From Parvibaculum sp963696585 (GTDB taxonomy: Bacteria; Pseudomonadota; Alphaproteobacteria; Parvibaculales; Parvibaculaceae), in NCBI GenBank assembly GCA_963696585.1, contig CAVOKW010000009.1, positions 39,580 through 103,579 of the forward strand: a DNA stretch of 64,000 nt, written 5' to 3'. A program made the position numbers and the translations under genes. This document shows positions 1 through 9,490 of the stretch, piece by piece (the stretch's first letter is position 1; every line of letters starts with the position of its first letter). Under the pieces are notes generated by a model that worked only from the letters and a program-made list of their open reading frames with translations, did no database searches and was not told the DNA's origin.

Positions 1-730
1 AGGCGGCATCTAGCGCGAGGCAGATGTCCTTGCCGGGTTTGAAGCCTGCCTTTTCAATCGCCTTCATCACAAAGCCAAGCGCCGCATCGGTTGACGCAAG
101 ATTGGGCGCAAAGCCGCCTTCATCGCCGACATTGGTGTTGTGACCGGCGGCTTTGAGTTCTGATTTCAGCGTATGGAAAACTTCGGCGCCCATGCGAAGA
201 CCCTCGGCGAAGTTCTCTGCCGCCACGGGCATGATCATGAATTCCTGAATGTCGATGGGATTGTCCGCATGCTGACCACCATTGACGATGTTCATCATGG
301 GCACGGGCAGAATGCGCGCCGAGGGGCCACCTATATAACGGAAGAGCGGCTGGCCCAGCGATATGGCCTCTGCCTTGGCGACGGCCATCGACACGCCAAG
401 AATGGCATTGGCGCCCAGGCGCGCCTTGTTGGCCGTGCCATCAAGGGCAATCATCATGCGGTCAATCTGGATCTGCTCGGCGGCATCCATGCCGCTGATC
501 GCATCGAAAATCTCGCCATTGACCGCCTCAACGGCTTTCAGGACACCCTTGCCCTTGTAGCGGTGGCCGCCATCGCGCAGCTCGACAGCCTCATGGGCGC
601 CTGTCGAGGCGCCGGACGGCACGCCTGCGCGACCCAGCGAACCATCTTCAAGCAGCACATCGACTTCAACCGTCGGATTGCCACGGCTATCAAGAATCTC
701 ACGACCGATAATGTCGATAATGGCAGCCAT
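1..730 (-). CDS. eno: Enolase (5' part, runs off the window)
   Basis: Glycolytic enolase, converting 2-phosphoglycerate to phosphoenolpyruvate in the cytosol. About 243 of the usual ~425 residues lie in the window. The reverse-strand translation opens MAAIIDIIGREILDSRGNPT, followed by the substrate-loop sequence GVPSGASTGAHEA, then NGGQHADNPIDIQEFMIMPV and VGDEGGFAPN with the catalytic glutamate. It runs out of the window at ALDAA, where the first Mg-binding aspartate sits. The ATG at 730 is the natural family start. In related genomes kdsA lies just upstream; here an insert of about 9.6 kb separates them. Identification is secure; the C-terminal barrel half is not visible. Confidence 0.97.
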   Translation of the reverse strand, partial: MAAIIDIIGREILDSRGNPTVEVDVLLEDGSLGRAGVPSGASTGAHEAVELRDGGHRYKGKGVLKAVEAVNGEIFDAISGMDAAEQIQIDRMMIALDGTANKARLGANAILGVSMAVAKAEAISLGQPLFRYIGGPSARILPVPMMNIVNGGQHADNPIDIQEFMIMPVAAENFAEGLRMGAEVFHTLKSELKAAGHNTNVGDEGGFAPNLASTDAALGFVMKAIEKAGFKPGKDICLALDAA

Positions 731-828
731 GTCGCATGCGCTCCGCTGAGGTTGTTTTGGCGATTTCATAGCGGAGTGCCGGCGCGAACGGAAGGGCAGA
801 TTTGCGCCGCCCTGCGCTATCCCGGGTC

Positions 829-1395
829 CTATGCCCCGGTCAAGCGCTTGAAAGATGCCTCACTATCGGCCGTATCCCTCAGAAGCCAGCTGCGATGGGC
901 CATGATATACTGGCGCTGGGCTTCGATGGTGGCACGAACAAGCCCCCTGGCAAAGCGCTCGCCAGCCGTGATCTCATGGGCCGGCATCTGGACCTTCTCG
1001 GTCTCGTCAAAACGATCCAGCACAAGCTGAAAATCCTTCAGCCGTCTCTCGATCAGTTGCTCGACACGGCCACGCGGCAGAAAGCTCGCAAAAATCAGGA
1101 TAAACAGGAACTCGGAGCGCAAGGTATGGCGCGGTTCCGTTTCCATCAGGGCCTTGAGGCAGCCATCCCGCCCCTTGTCCGTGATGGCATAGACCTTCTT
1201 GTTCGGCCTGTTGTCCTGCTCGACCTTTTCGAATGTCACAAGCCCCTCCTCCGCCAGCTCATTGAGAGCCGGATAGAGGTTCGACAGGCTGACATCGAGG
1301 ATTTGAGACACCTCGGTCGCCAGGATTTTCTTGATGTCATAGCCTGTCGCTGGTCCGCGCATCAAAACGCTGAGCAGCAGCTCTTTTGTGTTCAA
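829..1395 (-). CDS. PadR-family transcriptional regulator (TTG start)
   Basis: A 188-residue DNA-binding protein. Residues ~5-80 form the PadR winged helix (LLLSVLMRGPATGYDIKK, then SNLYPALNELAEEGLV). Residues ~95-180 match the helical C-terminal dimerisation region of the Vir_act_alpha_C type. The first codon is TTG, but a strong Shine-Dalgarno (GGAGGA, five bases of spacing) lies directly upstream and the family N-terminus begins here, so I keep it. PadR proteins are ligand-responsive repressors, often acting on adjacent export or envelope genes. Here the neighbour is a broken DUF1302 gene on the same strand. That it controls the DUF1302 pair is inference from adjacency only. Confidence 0.9.
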   Translation of the reverse strand: MNTKELLLSVLMRGPATGYDIKKILATEVSQILDVSLSNLYPALNELAEEGLVTFEKVEQDNRPNKKVYAITDKGRDGCLKALMETEPRHTLRSEFLFILIFASFLPRGRVEQLIERRLKDFQLVLDRFDETEKVQMPAHEITAGERFARGLVRATIEAQRQYIMAHRSWLLRDTADSEASFKRLTGA

Positions 1396-1650
1396 CCCGA
1401 TTCCTCCCCCGAAGACGGATAGTCACTAAATTGTTTTCAGTTCGAAAGGCTGGTCTTCTCTCCCTCATTGCAGTGAGATCGACCGATAAACGGCTGACCT
1501 CCTGGCTGCGTGCCCGCTCCACCGGGCCAAACAACCTGCATGTCTACAGTCTAGGCAGAATCGCTATCGGATTGAAATAACTATGTGAAATGCGGCCAAG
1601 ATTAATCCGCGTTTCCCGATGGGCACGCCTTTGACGCTACGCAAAGGAAA

Positions 1651-1678
1651 AGCCCGGCGACATGACTGTCGCCGGGCT
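1651..1678 (-). terminator. Intrinsic terminator after the leftward DUF1302 gene
   Basis: A perfect 12-bp stem (AGCCCGGCGACA pairing with TGTCGCCGGGCT) with a 4-base loop. On the minus strand it is followed by TTTTCCTTT, 19 bases after the DUF1302 stop codon. The rest of 1396-1696 holds the padR Shine-Dalgarno and presumably its promoter; I see no further gene there. Confidence 0.85.
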
Positions 1679-1696
1679 TGCCTCGGTGTGTTTGCC

Positions 1697-4313
1697 TCAG
1701 AACGAGTAGGAGATGTTCAGAGAGGCATAGTCGCGATCTGTTGCATCGTTATACTTGCTGGTACCGAAGAAGTTCGTATAGCTCAGACCACCCTTCCAGC
1801 TCAGATACGACGCATTGAGCTGAAGGCTGGCCGACATGCGGTCTTCACGATAGTTCGAGTAAGGCGCCGGGCTGTTACCCGAAACATCGTGACTGAAGGC
1901 GACCGTCGGCAACAGCGTGACCGGCGTACCGAAGGCGTTGTTGTACTGAAGCTGACCCAGCAACACATAGCCCCAGGAGACCGGTGTCGGACGGCAGCCT
2001 GTATTCGGAGCCAGCCCCAGGAAGCCGCCGAGCGGCAGGTCCGTACCGGTGGTGCAGACGTTACCCCAACGCAGGTTTGCCCCCGCGTCGTTCTGCGCAT
2101 CCGGCGCATACATGGCGCCAAGTTCCGTCACCAGAATACCGAGGTCAGCGCCCGCGGCGCTGATCAGATCGTTCGAGTTGGAATAGGTCGCCGTGGTGCC
2201 GATCTGGGCTGTGATGAGTTTTGTCTCCACATAACCCCTGATGTCCGTGGACGTCGCACCGAGGCCGCCTGTACCGCAAGACGTGCCCATGGGTTCGGGA
2301 TTGGCCAGGCCCGTCGCACCGGGAATCAGGACACCATAAGCCGTGGGTCCAAGCAACTGCTGGAAGGTGCAGCCCGTGTTCAACGCAGCCATGGTAATCT
2401 GGTCCGTGTCGAGCTGCACGGGCGCATTCGGACGATAAGACGCTTCGCCCTGCACGCCCCATGTACCAATGGTCGTGTTGAAGCTGAAACCAGCCATCTT
2501 GATGTCTTCCGGATATTCCAGATAGAGGCCCAGGGCCGGATCGATCAGATCGGTCGCGAAGAGGATTTCCGTACCGTCTGTTGCCAGAGTGGTGTTGGCA
2601 GCAGGCTGAGAGGACTGTTCGGCCATCAGGGCGCAGTTGATGATCGAAGCCGCAATGAGCGAGTTCGCGTTTACAACGCCGTGTAACCCAGATATGCCCG
2701 ACAGGTCGGCACCTTCGATGCCACCGGCGAACACGTCGGCGCCACCAGCTGGCGACGGGATCACCGCGTGCGAACCGACATTGGAATAGTAGTCTTGCGC
2801 AACGGCGAGACCAGCGGCATAGACGCCGCTGCTGTCATGGCCATTCGACTGATTCAGCACATTGAACTGATCTTCTGTCAGACCGATCGGTACGCCGAAG
2901 ATGGGGTTAGCCGTTGGATCGCTGCCGAGCAGAGGCCAGACCATTACCAATGTTGCACCCCTGATAGGGCAGACCACGTGTTGTGCCGCTTGAGGCAGGA
3001 CCCGACGAAATGTAGCTCGTGAAGTCAGCCCGCGTCGGATCGGTCCGAACGCGTTCGCTGACCATCGGCAGACGGGAATGATAGTTCATGAAGTAGAAAC
3101 CGAACTCCGTGTTGTTCAGCTCTTCGGAATACCACTTCAGAGCCACGCCCCACTGGCCATCGTCACGGGCTTCGCGGTCTTCATCGCGCGACACGACGCC
3201 TATGTCGCCATAGGCCAGACGAAGGGCTTCGGTACCACCAATGGGCCAGCCGCCGAGACCGGCGATGGTGTTGTTGTATAAGGTATAGTCAAGTGTGCCG
3301 CCGATGCCGAGCGACGAACAGTCACGCTGAGCGGAGTAAGCACTGGGATTGGCAAGATAGGCGGCGGTCAGAGCTGTCGAAACCGATGTCGGGGCCGAGC
3401 AGTTACGCAAGACGTTGCCGCCGGGGGCAGTCGTGAGGAACGAAGTCATGTTGGCGCTGCCACCAACGCCGCTGGTCCCCGCGGCGATGTCCGAACTGGC
3501 GAAGGGCGTACCGGCGCGGTCAAGATCATAGGTCGACCATTTCAACTGATAAAAAGCTTCCAGCGAAATGTTGAAGGGCAGACCGATCGAGGCGTCCAAA
3601 GCCCAGACGGGTGTCAGGAAGTCTTTCACTTCCGAACCCGGACGACGCAGAGACGCCACGTCAACAGGGTTGATGGCATTGATGCCGTTCTGGATGAACG
3701 TGCTTTCGCCCCAGCTGATCACCTGCTTGCCAGCGCGAAGGTTCAACGGATAATCGTTGATCATGTAGTTGGCGCTGCCATAGAAGTCGAGCAGCTTGAT
3801 GTCACGGGCGGCGTCCGCCTCGCCGTCGGCGAGTTCTGAACGGGCATAAGCGCTATCATCGGCCAGCACCGCATCATAGTAGGAATTGACGCGCGCGAAG
3901 AACGTGTAGTTCGTCCACTTCGCCTGAATATCGTTGACCATCTTCACCGGCGCACCGATCAGGTCGCCATTGTCGAAGTTCAAACGACCGTCATCGGTGT
4001 TGATCGAGCCGTTGAGAGAGGTCGGCGCCTGAATCACATGCAAGGGGGCAAAAAAGCCGCCATTGACCGGGATCAGAGGAACATTCACGTCGGCGGAGCT
4101 CGTCGCCTGAAGCGGGCCGCCGTTTGTCGTCGGCAGGAACTGGTTGTTCCGGTCTGCAACCCTCATCGATGCGCCGGCCGAAATGGTCGTATCGAAAAAC
4201 ACCTGAACACTGCCGAAATTATATTCAACCGCCTGTGCGGTCCCGGCTGTAACTGCCAGCACTGCTGAAACAGCAGTACCGAGCAGCGCCGCGCGCATAT
4301 CTACTCTTGGCAT
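1697..4313 (-). pseudogene. DUF1302 family outer-membrane protein, broken by one frameshift
   Basis: The two halves are a 5' part (4313 to about 2950) and a 3' part (about 2970 to 1697) in different frames, together about 870 residues. The start has a good Shine-Dalgarno (GGAGGATC) and a signal peptide ending near TAGTAQA. The mature part has the DUF1302 pattern: FFDTTISAGASMR, RAGKQVISWGESTFIQNGIN, FGFYFMNYHSRLP, and a C-terminal SLNISYSF ending in Phe, as in beta-barrels. Joining the frames needs a one-base skip somewhere in 2907-2977. Family members are thought to be outer-membrane proteins, often near genes for hydrophobic-compound use; the function is unproven. It is longer than its neighbour at 5172-7117. 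A sequencing error and real inactivation are both possible. Confidence 0.85.
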
Positions 4314-5171
4314 TGAGATCCTCCACGATCTTTACTTCGCTTTTATTTGCAGATGGATCGGGAGGTGTTTCGCCATCACGTGCGACTGTTACCCCCCGGC
4401 CAGTCCGCATCCCTCACCCGCAAGTCCATCGCTTGGGGGCCGTTAAGTCAAGGCTAACCACGTGAAATGAATGAATTAATTCGCCATTTGAAACGGCAGA
4501 TAGACATATTTGTCACTGTGATTTTTCAGTGATCAAGATCGCGATTTGCACATTTTTTGTGCATTTTTTGATCATGCGCCGCAACATTTTATACTTCATG
4601 ATTTTTTATCATTTATTCTCTTATTGTCGATCTGTACTTGCCCAACATAGTGATTTTAATTCTATTTTTCCGATACGGATCGGGCGCGGAAGACCCTCTT
4701 GAGCAAGGCCGGTTTTCCGTGCGGCGCTGTCTGACGCTGCGCACACCCCCTTTTTCCCGGCCCTCCTGGCAGGGGCCATTGGTTTCTCTGACGTAGGGTA
4801 ACAGCCAGACTGAACCCGTCTCAGAAATGACTTTTTATCAATTGGTTTCAGGCCACTAGCATTTGTGGCAAATCCGTCTCAGTTCATCCCTAACCGTTCT
4901 TGTGTTATGCTTTTTCTCCCTATTGTTCTTTTTGCTAACCCGTTTGTAGGTTAATGATTTGAGTCGGGAGATCGTTTCGCACGGGAAAGCGGGGCGAATT
5001 CGGGGCCTGCTGCACTGCAGTATTTGCGGTGCCGAAGGTTGAGAAAAAAAGAAGCCGAAGGTCAAGAAAAAGAACGGGTGAAGTTGGCTTGGGGGGTGAG
5101 TCGGCTTACGACGAAAAAGGTCCCACCCCCTGTCGCTGGACAACCAGTTCGTTAAATAGGGGAGTTTCCAA
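4314..5171. promoter_or_regulatory. 858-bp AT-rich divergent promoter region between the two DUF1302 genes
   Basis: This is the least G+C-rich stretch near the left end, with long T runs at 4550-4620. I see no convincing coding region. It contains two palindromes: TCACTG-N8-CAGTGA (4513-4532) and TGCACA-N5-TGTGCA (4547-4563), the second followed by six Ts. The two genes are read outward from it, so both promoters must lie here. The part from about 4980 to 5170 is purine-rich and is probably the leader of the rightward gene. Confidence 0.5.
4513..4563. promoter_or_regulatory. Two candidate operator palindromes
   Basis: TCACTG-N8-CAGTGA at 4513-4532 and TGCACA-TTTTT-TGTGCA at 4547-4563, with centres about 33 bases (three helical turns) apart. 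PadR proteins and many other dimeric regulators bind such inverted repeats. The second could instead act as a weak hairpin terminator because six Ts follow it. Confidence 0.4.
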
Positions 5172-7117
5172 ATGCCAATTCCGGCAAGAATACGATTCGA
5201 TATCAGCGCAATGGCTGGGAGGCTTTCGCGCCATGTGCTGATGGGGTCGGTTGCCCTCGCCGCCTCACTCTTTGGCGCCATGGCAGCGCAGTCAGCCACC
5301 ATCAATCTCGGTGAAGCCGAGATCCAGATCGACACAACCGTTTCGGTTGGTGCCAGCATCCGCGCCAGCGAGCCCGACTGTAATCACATTTCGCCCGCAA
5401 GTAATAATGGCTGCACACCCTTGGGCACAAAGGGCACGGGCACGAACAATGATGACGGCAACCGCAACTTCGATGCCGGTGACCTGACGCAGGCCACGGC
5501 CAAGATCACAACGGATATTCAGGGTACGTGGCAGAATTACGGTTTCTTCGTCCGTCCCACCGCGTTCTACGATTATGTCTATACGAAGAACGACATGGAA
5601 GCCCAAAAGCTGACAACGACAGCGCAGGGTGCCTTGGCACATGACGTTACCATCCTTGATGCCTTCGTCTATGGCAGCTGGGATATTGCCGGTCACAACA
5701 CAACAGCCCGCTTCGGCAAACAGGTTCTGAACTGGGGCGAAAGCACCTTCATTCAGGGTGGCATCAACCAGTTTCAGGCCGTTGATGTGAGCCGTCTGCG
5801 TACACCTGGTTCAGAGCTGAAAGAAGCACTGACACCAATGCCGATGATCCATATCTCGACAGCGGTTACGGACAATCTCACAGTCGAGGCCTTCTGGCAG
5901 TTTGCCTATGAGCAGACCCAAGTCGATCCGTCCGGCTCCTACTGGAGCACGACGGATATTGCCGGCAAGGGATCGACACCGGCTCTCTCGGGCGTCGCCT
6001 CTGGCTATGACGATTACACGCTAGCCATTGCACCAGGCGATATCGCTGACCTGCTCGACGGTGCTGCCCAGTTCCGATCGCCATGCGCCGCACGGCAGAT
6101 GAAGGCCAGAACAGCACAAACCAGTTTGGCGTTGCTGCCCACTATTATGCCGACAATGTCGGTACGGGGACGGATTTCGGTCTCTACTATTTCCGCTATT
6201 CCAGCCGCCTGCCCTTCCTGTCATTCCGGAACCCAAGTGATGACTTCACGTCATCATGCGCGACCGTTGCTGGTGCAACAGGCGGTGCGTGTGGACTGCA
6301 CATCGGCACGGGCCTTGGAGCAGCTTTCTCCTATGCCGCCAACCAGGCGAATTATTTCTACCAGTTCCCTGGCAGCATCGACACGGTCGGCGCCAGCTTC
6401 TCGACCACGATCGGCGGCACGGCTGTGTCGGGTGAAGCCACCTACACACCCAACATGCCTTTCGCCGTTGAAAGCACACAGCAGAATGCCTCCCAAGTTG
6501 ATGGTCTGGGAGCAAGCATACTTTGCGGTGGCATTCGCTGCTCGGATGCCGACCTCTTCACACCCGGTGCAAATGAAGCCACACAGGCCGTTGTCTATCT
6601 GAATGCGGTTCAGGGCCAGATCAGCACGATCACAAGCTTCACGACTTCTGATCCCCTGATGTCGGTTGTAAATGCCGACAGCGGTGCCTTCATCCTCAAC
6701 GCCGGCGTGGTCTATGTACCAGACGCCAACACCTACCCGCTGGAACGTGCCGGTCTTGAAGCCGGTCTGCCTTCCGGTGGTTCTTGCCTTCTCGCCAATT
6801 GTGTGACGGATGTTCAGTACGGCACGAAGCTTTCAACAGGTTATCAGGCCATGCTTCAGGCGAGCTATAACAACCCGATGAACCTGCCCATCACGCTGAC
6901 CCCCAGCATCTCGTTCCGTCATGACGTCTGGGGTTATTCCCCCGGCCCGATCACGGCGAACTTCCAGCAGGGCGTCAAGGTCATCACGCTTGGCGTGGGC
7001 GCTGAATATCAAAGCTTCCGTGCCAGCATCAGCTACACCAACTATTTCGGTGGCGGCTTCAGCAACCAGCTCTCGGACCGCGATTTCGCATCCGCCAGCA
7101 TCAGCTACGCTTTCTGA
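5172..7117 (+). pseudogene. Second DUF1302 family outer-membrane protein, broken by one frameshift
   Basis: The reading frame opens at ATG 5172 (GGAG about 9 bases upstream) with a signal peptide ending near GAMAAQSA, then the family pattern INLGEAEIQIDTTVSVGAS and RFGKQVLNWGESTFIQGGIN. Near 6055-6075 similarity moves to another frame, where PVPIAMRRTADEGQ, QFGVAAHYYADN and FGLYYFRYSSRLPF continue it to a final SASISYAF at 7117. Joined, it has about 648 residues, the usual family length. It lies head-to-head with the DUF1302 gene ending at 1697 and is a diverged paralogue of it. The break may be an assembly error or real loss. Confidence 0.85.
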
Positions 7118-7173
7118 TCGCGTCGCCTGGCTGATCATTGCTTCGGGCGGGCTTTCGGGCCCGCCTGCCTCTT

Positions 7174-7216
7174 CCGCCCCGGACTGGCCCAAAGCCGCTC
7201 CGGGGCGGTTTCATTT
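7174..7216 (+). terminator. Intrinsic terminator between the DUF1302 gene and queC
   Basis: A perfect 10-bp stem, CCGCCCCGGA (7174-7183) with TCCGGGGCGG (7199-7208), followed by TTTCATTT. It separates the rightward DUF1302 gene from the que operon. Confidence 0.75.
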
Positions 7217-7276
7217 GGGGATGGCTTGACGAAATCCGCCCCCTCCTGTTCAACAGGCCCGAACCGGAGCCAGATC

Positions 7277-7999
7277 ATGACGACCCCGACCCCCCGCAAG
7301 GCCCTCGTATTGTTTTCAGGCGGACAGGATTCGACTGTCTGTCTGGCATGGGCGCTGGATCGCCATGAAAGCGTGGAAACGGTCGGGTTTGACTATGGTC
7401 AGGCCCACAAGATCGAGCTGGAATGCCGCTCACGGGTGCGCGCGGGCCTTTCTGGCCTCAATCCGGCATGGGGCGAGCGGCTCGGCCCCGATCACATGAT
7501 TGCCATGCCCGAACTCGGGGCGATCAGCGAAACCGCCTTGACGCGGGATGTGGCGATCGAAATGGGCGAAAATGGCCTGCCGACGACCTTTGTGCCGGGC
7601 CGCAACCTCCTGTTTTTCACCTATGCCGCGGCGCTTGGCTATCGGCGCGGCGCAACGGCGCTGATTGGCGGCATGTGCGAGACGGATTATTCAGGCTATC
7701 CCGATTGCCGCAATGACACGCTGCAAACGCTTGGCAAGGCGATTTCGCTGGGCATGGACCGGCCCTTCGTCATTGAAACGCCCTTGATGTGGATCGACAA
7801 GGCCGCCACATGGGAGATGGCGCATGCGCTTGGCGGCGCAGCCCTTGTCGACCTCATCATCGAGGAAACGCATAGCTGCTATCGCGGCGACCGCAGCCAC
7901 CGCCACGACTGGGGCTATGGATGCGGCGACTGTCCGGCTTGCGACTTGCGCGCCGGGGGCTATGCCCGCTATCTCGCCGCATTGACCGGCAAGGCTTGA
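7277..7999 (+). CDS. queC: 7-cyano-7-deazaguanine synthase
   Basis: Converts 7-carboxy-7-deazaguanine to preQ0 with ammonia and ATP, on the pathway to queuosine in tRNA. The 240-residue protein has the ATP-pyrophosphatase P-loop LVLFSGGQDST near the N-terminus, then PGRNLLFFTYAAALGY and GMCETDYSGYPDCRN. The C-terminal zinc cysteines are HSCYRG and CGDCPACDLRAGGY. I chose the ATG at 7277 because GGAG lies about 8 bases upstream and because the in-frame start at 7226 adds a low-complexity tail. It is the first gene of queC-queE-queD-queF. Confidence 0.96.
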   Translation: MTTPTPRKALVLFSGGQDSTVCLAWALDRHESVETVGFDYGQAHKIELECRSRVRAGLSGLNPAWGERLGPDHMIAMPELGAISETALTRDVAIEMGENGLPTTFVPGRNLLFFTYAAALGYRRGATALIGGMCETDYSGYPDCRNDTLQTLGKAISLGMDRPFVIETPLMWIDKAATWEMAHALGGAALVDLIIEETHSCYRGDRSHRHDWGYGCGDCPACDLRAGGYARYLAALTGKA

Positions 8000-8004
8000 G
8001 TGAC

Positions 8005-8637
8005 ATGTATTCGGTGAAGGAAATCTTCTACACATTGCAGGGCGAAGGCGCCAATGCCGGGCGTCCGGCGGTGTTTTGCCGGTTTTCGGGCTGCAATCTC
8101 TGGTCGGGGCGCGAGCAGGACCGGGCAGAGGCGGTGTGCACCTTTTGCGATACGGATTTTGTCGGGACGGATGGCGAAGGCGGTGGCAAGTTTGCCGATG
8201 CGGCGGCGCTGGCCGAGGCCGTCAATCGCGCCTGGGCCGGGGACGACGCGGGACGCAGGCTCGTGGTCTGCACGGGCGGCGAGCCCTTGCTGCAACTCGA
8301 TAGCGCGGCTATTGATGCGCTGCATGAGCGCGGCTTCGAGATTGCCGTTGAGACCAATGGCACGCTGACCGCGCCGGAAGGGCTTGACTGGATCTGCGTC
8401 AGTCCGAAATCCGATGCGGTGCTTGCCCAGCAATCGGGCGATGAACTGAAACTTGTCTACCCGCAGGAAAAGGCGATGCCGGAGCGTTTTTCATCGCTCC
8501 CTTTCACGCATCATTTCCTGCAACCGATGGACGGCCCCTCTCAGGCCGAGAATATTCGCGCCGCGACAGCCTATTGTCTGGCGCATCCGAAATGGCGGCT
8601 CAGCCTCCAGACCCATAAGCTGATTGGCATACCCTGA
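8005..8637 (+). CDS. queE: 7-carboxy-7-deazaguanine synthase (radical SAM)
   Basis: A radical-SAM enzyme that contracts the ring of 6-carboxytetrahydropterin to 7-carboxy-7-deazaguanine. The 210-residue protein starts MYSVKEIFYTLQGEGANAGR. It carries the QueE-type cluster motif CX14CX2C (CNLWSG ... CTFC) rather than the usual CX3CX2C. VCTGGEPLLQLD is the SAM-binding GGEP motif, and VETNGT follows. ATG 8005 begins five bases after the queC stop. It overlaps queD by one base (TGATG), which implies coupled translation. Confidence 0.96.
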   Translation: MYSVKEIFYTLQGEGANAGRPAVFCRFSGCNLWSGREQDRAEAVCTFCDTDFVGTDGEGGGKFADAAALAEAVNRAWAGDDAGRRLVVCTGGEPLLQLDSAAIDALHERGFEIAVETNGTLTAPEGLDWICVSPKSDAVLAQQSGDELKLVYPQEKAMPERFSSLPFTHHFLQPMDGPSQAENIRAATAYCLAHPKWRLSLQTHKLIGIP

Positions 8638-9005
8638 TGCGTATCTATAAAGAGTTCATGTTTGACGCGGCCCATTTCCTTCCGTATGCGGAGGAAGGCC
8701 ATCCCAATCGCCGCATGCATGGCCACTCCTTCCGTGTTGTCGTCTGGCTCAATGGCAAACCCTCGCCTGACACGGGGCTCGTGCGCCATTTCGAGGATGT
8801 CGAACGCGAGGTCCTGAAAACGCGTGCCAAGCTCGATCATCATCTGCTGAACGAGATTGCCGGGCTTTCGTTGCCAACGCTTGAACACATTGCCGCCTGG
8901 ATATGGTGCGACCTGCAAGGCCCGCTGCCGGAGATTTCGCGCGTTGAGGTGCATCGCGCCTCATGCCGTGAAGGCTGCATTTATGACGGACCGGAGGCTG
9001 ACTGA
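8637..9005 (+). CDS. queD: 6-carboxy-5,6,7,8-tetrahydropterin synthase
   Basis: A 122-residue member of the 6-pyruvoyltetrahydropterin synthase fold. It makes 6-carboxytetrahydropterin from dihydroneopterin triphosphate. The zinc ligands are visible as FDAAHFLP and RRMHGHSF (His, His, His), and the catalytic region KLDHHLLNEI follows. The C-terminal CREGCIYDGPEAD is typical of QueD. Its ATG overlaps the queE stop, and its own stop overlaps the queF start, so the genes form a tight operon. The GTP cyclohydrolase that supplies the substrate is not in the window. Confidence 0.95.
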   Translation: MRIYKEFMFDAAHFLPYAEEGHPNRRMHGHSFRVVVWLNGKPSPDTGLVRHFEDVEREVLKTRAKLDHHLLNEIAGLSLPTLEHIAAWIWCDLQGPLPEISRVEVHRASCREGCIYDGPEAD

Positions 9006-9490
9006 TGACGCAACCCCCCAAGGCCAAAAAGGCCGTCAGGACGCTCACTGTGTCGCAGCTTGGCGCGAAGGTGGAGATTGCCGCTTCGCCCGACAAGGCT
9101 GTGCTGGAGCGCGTACCCAATCCGCATGAGGATGCTGACTATATTGCGCGCTTCACCGTGCCGGAGTTCACCTCGATTTGCCCGGTGACGGGTCAGCCCG
9201 ATTTCGCGCATCTCGTGATCGACTATGTGCCCGGCAAATATCTCGTCGAGTCAAAGTCGCTCAAGCTCTATCTGCAATCCTTCCGCAATCATGGCGCCTT
9301 CCATGAGGACTGCACCATTGCGATTGCCAAACGTCTCGTGGATCTGCTGAAACCGAAATGGCTGCGCATTGGCGGCTATTGGTATCCGCGCGGCGGCATT
9401 CCGATTGATGTGTTCTGGCAGACCGGCAAATTGCCTGCTGGCGTCTGGGTGCCGGATCAGGGGGTCGCGCCCTATCGCGGTCGCGGCTAA
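9005..9490 (+). CDS. queF: NADPH-dependent 7-cyano-7-deazaguanine reductase
   Basis: Reduces the nitrile of preQ0 to the amine of preQ1, completing the free-base part of queuosine synthesis. At 161 residues it is the short unimodular type. The active-site cysteine is in FTSICPVTGQPDFAH. The QueF signature ESKSLKLYLQSFRNHGAFHE follows, and YPRGGIPIDVFWQTG is near the C-terminus. It ends the operon and overlaps by four bases the stop of the convergent acyltransferase gene. Confidence 0.96.
   Translation: MTQPPKAKKAVRTLTVSQLGAKVEIAASPDKAVLERVPNPHEDADYIARFTVPEFTSICPVTGQPDFAHLVIDYVPGKYLVESKSLKLYLQSFRNHGAFHEDCTIAIAKRLVDLLKPKWLRIGGYWYPRGGIPIDVFWQTGKLPAGVWVPDQGVAPYRGRG

Noticed and set aside
173..1030. 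285-codon open frame on the plus strand
   Set aside because: Opposite the enolase gene and part of padR, both of which have convincing protein motifs.
4856..5359. 167-codon open frame on the minus strand in the DUF1302 gap
   Set aside because: It overlaps the signal-peptide region of the rightward DUF1302 gene and has no ribosome site or domain.
7118..7276. Possible preQ1 riboswitch before queC
   Set aside because: The gap is filled by G+C-rich hairpins of terminator type. I could not find the short hairpin plus A-rich tail expected of a preQ1-I aptamer.
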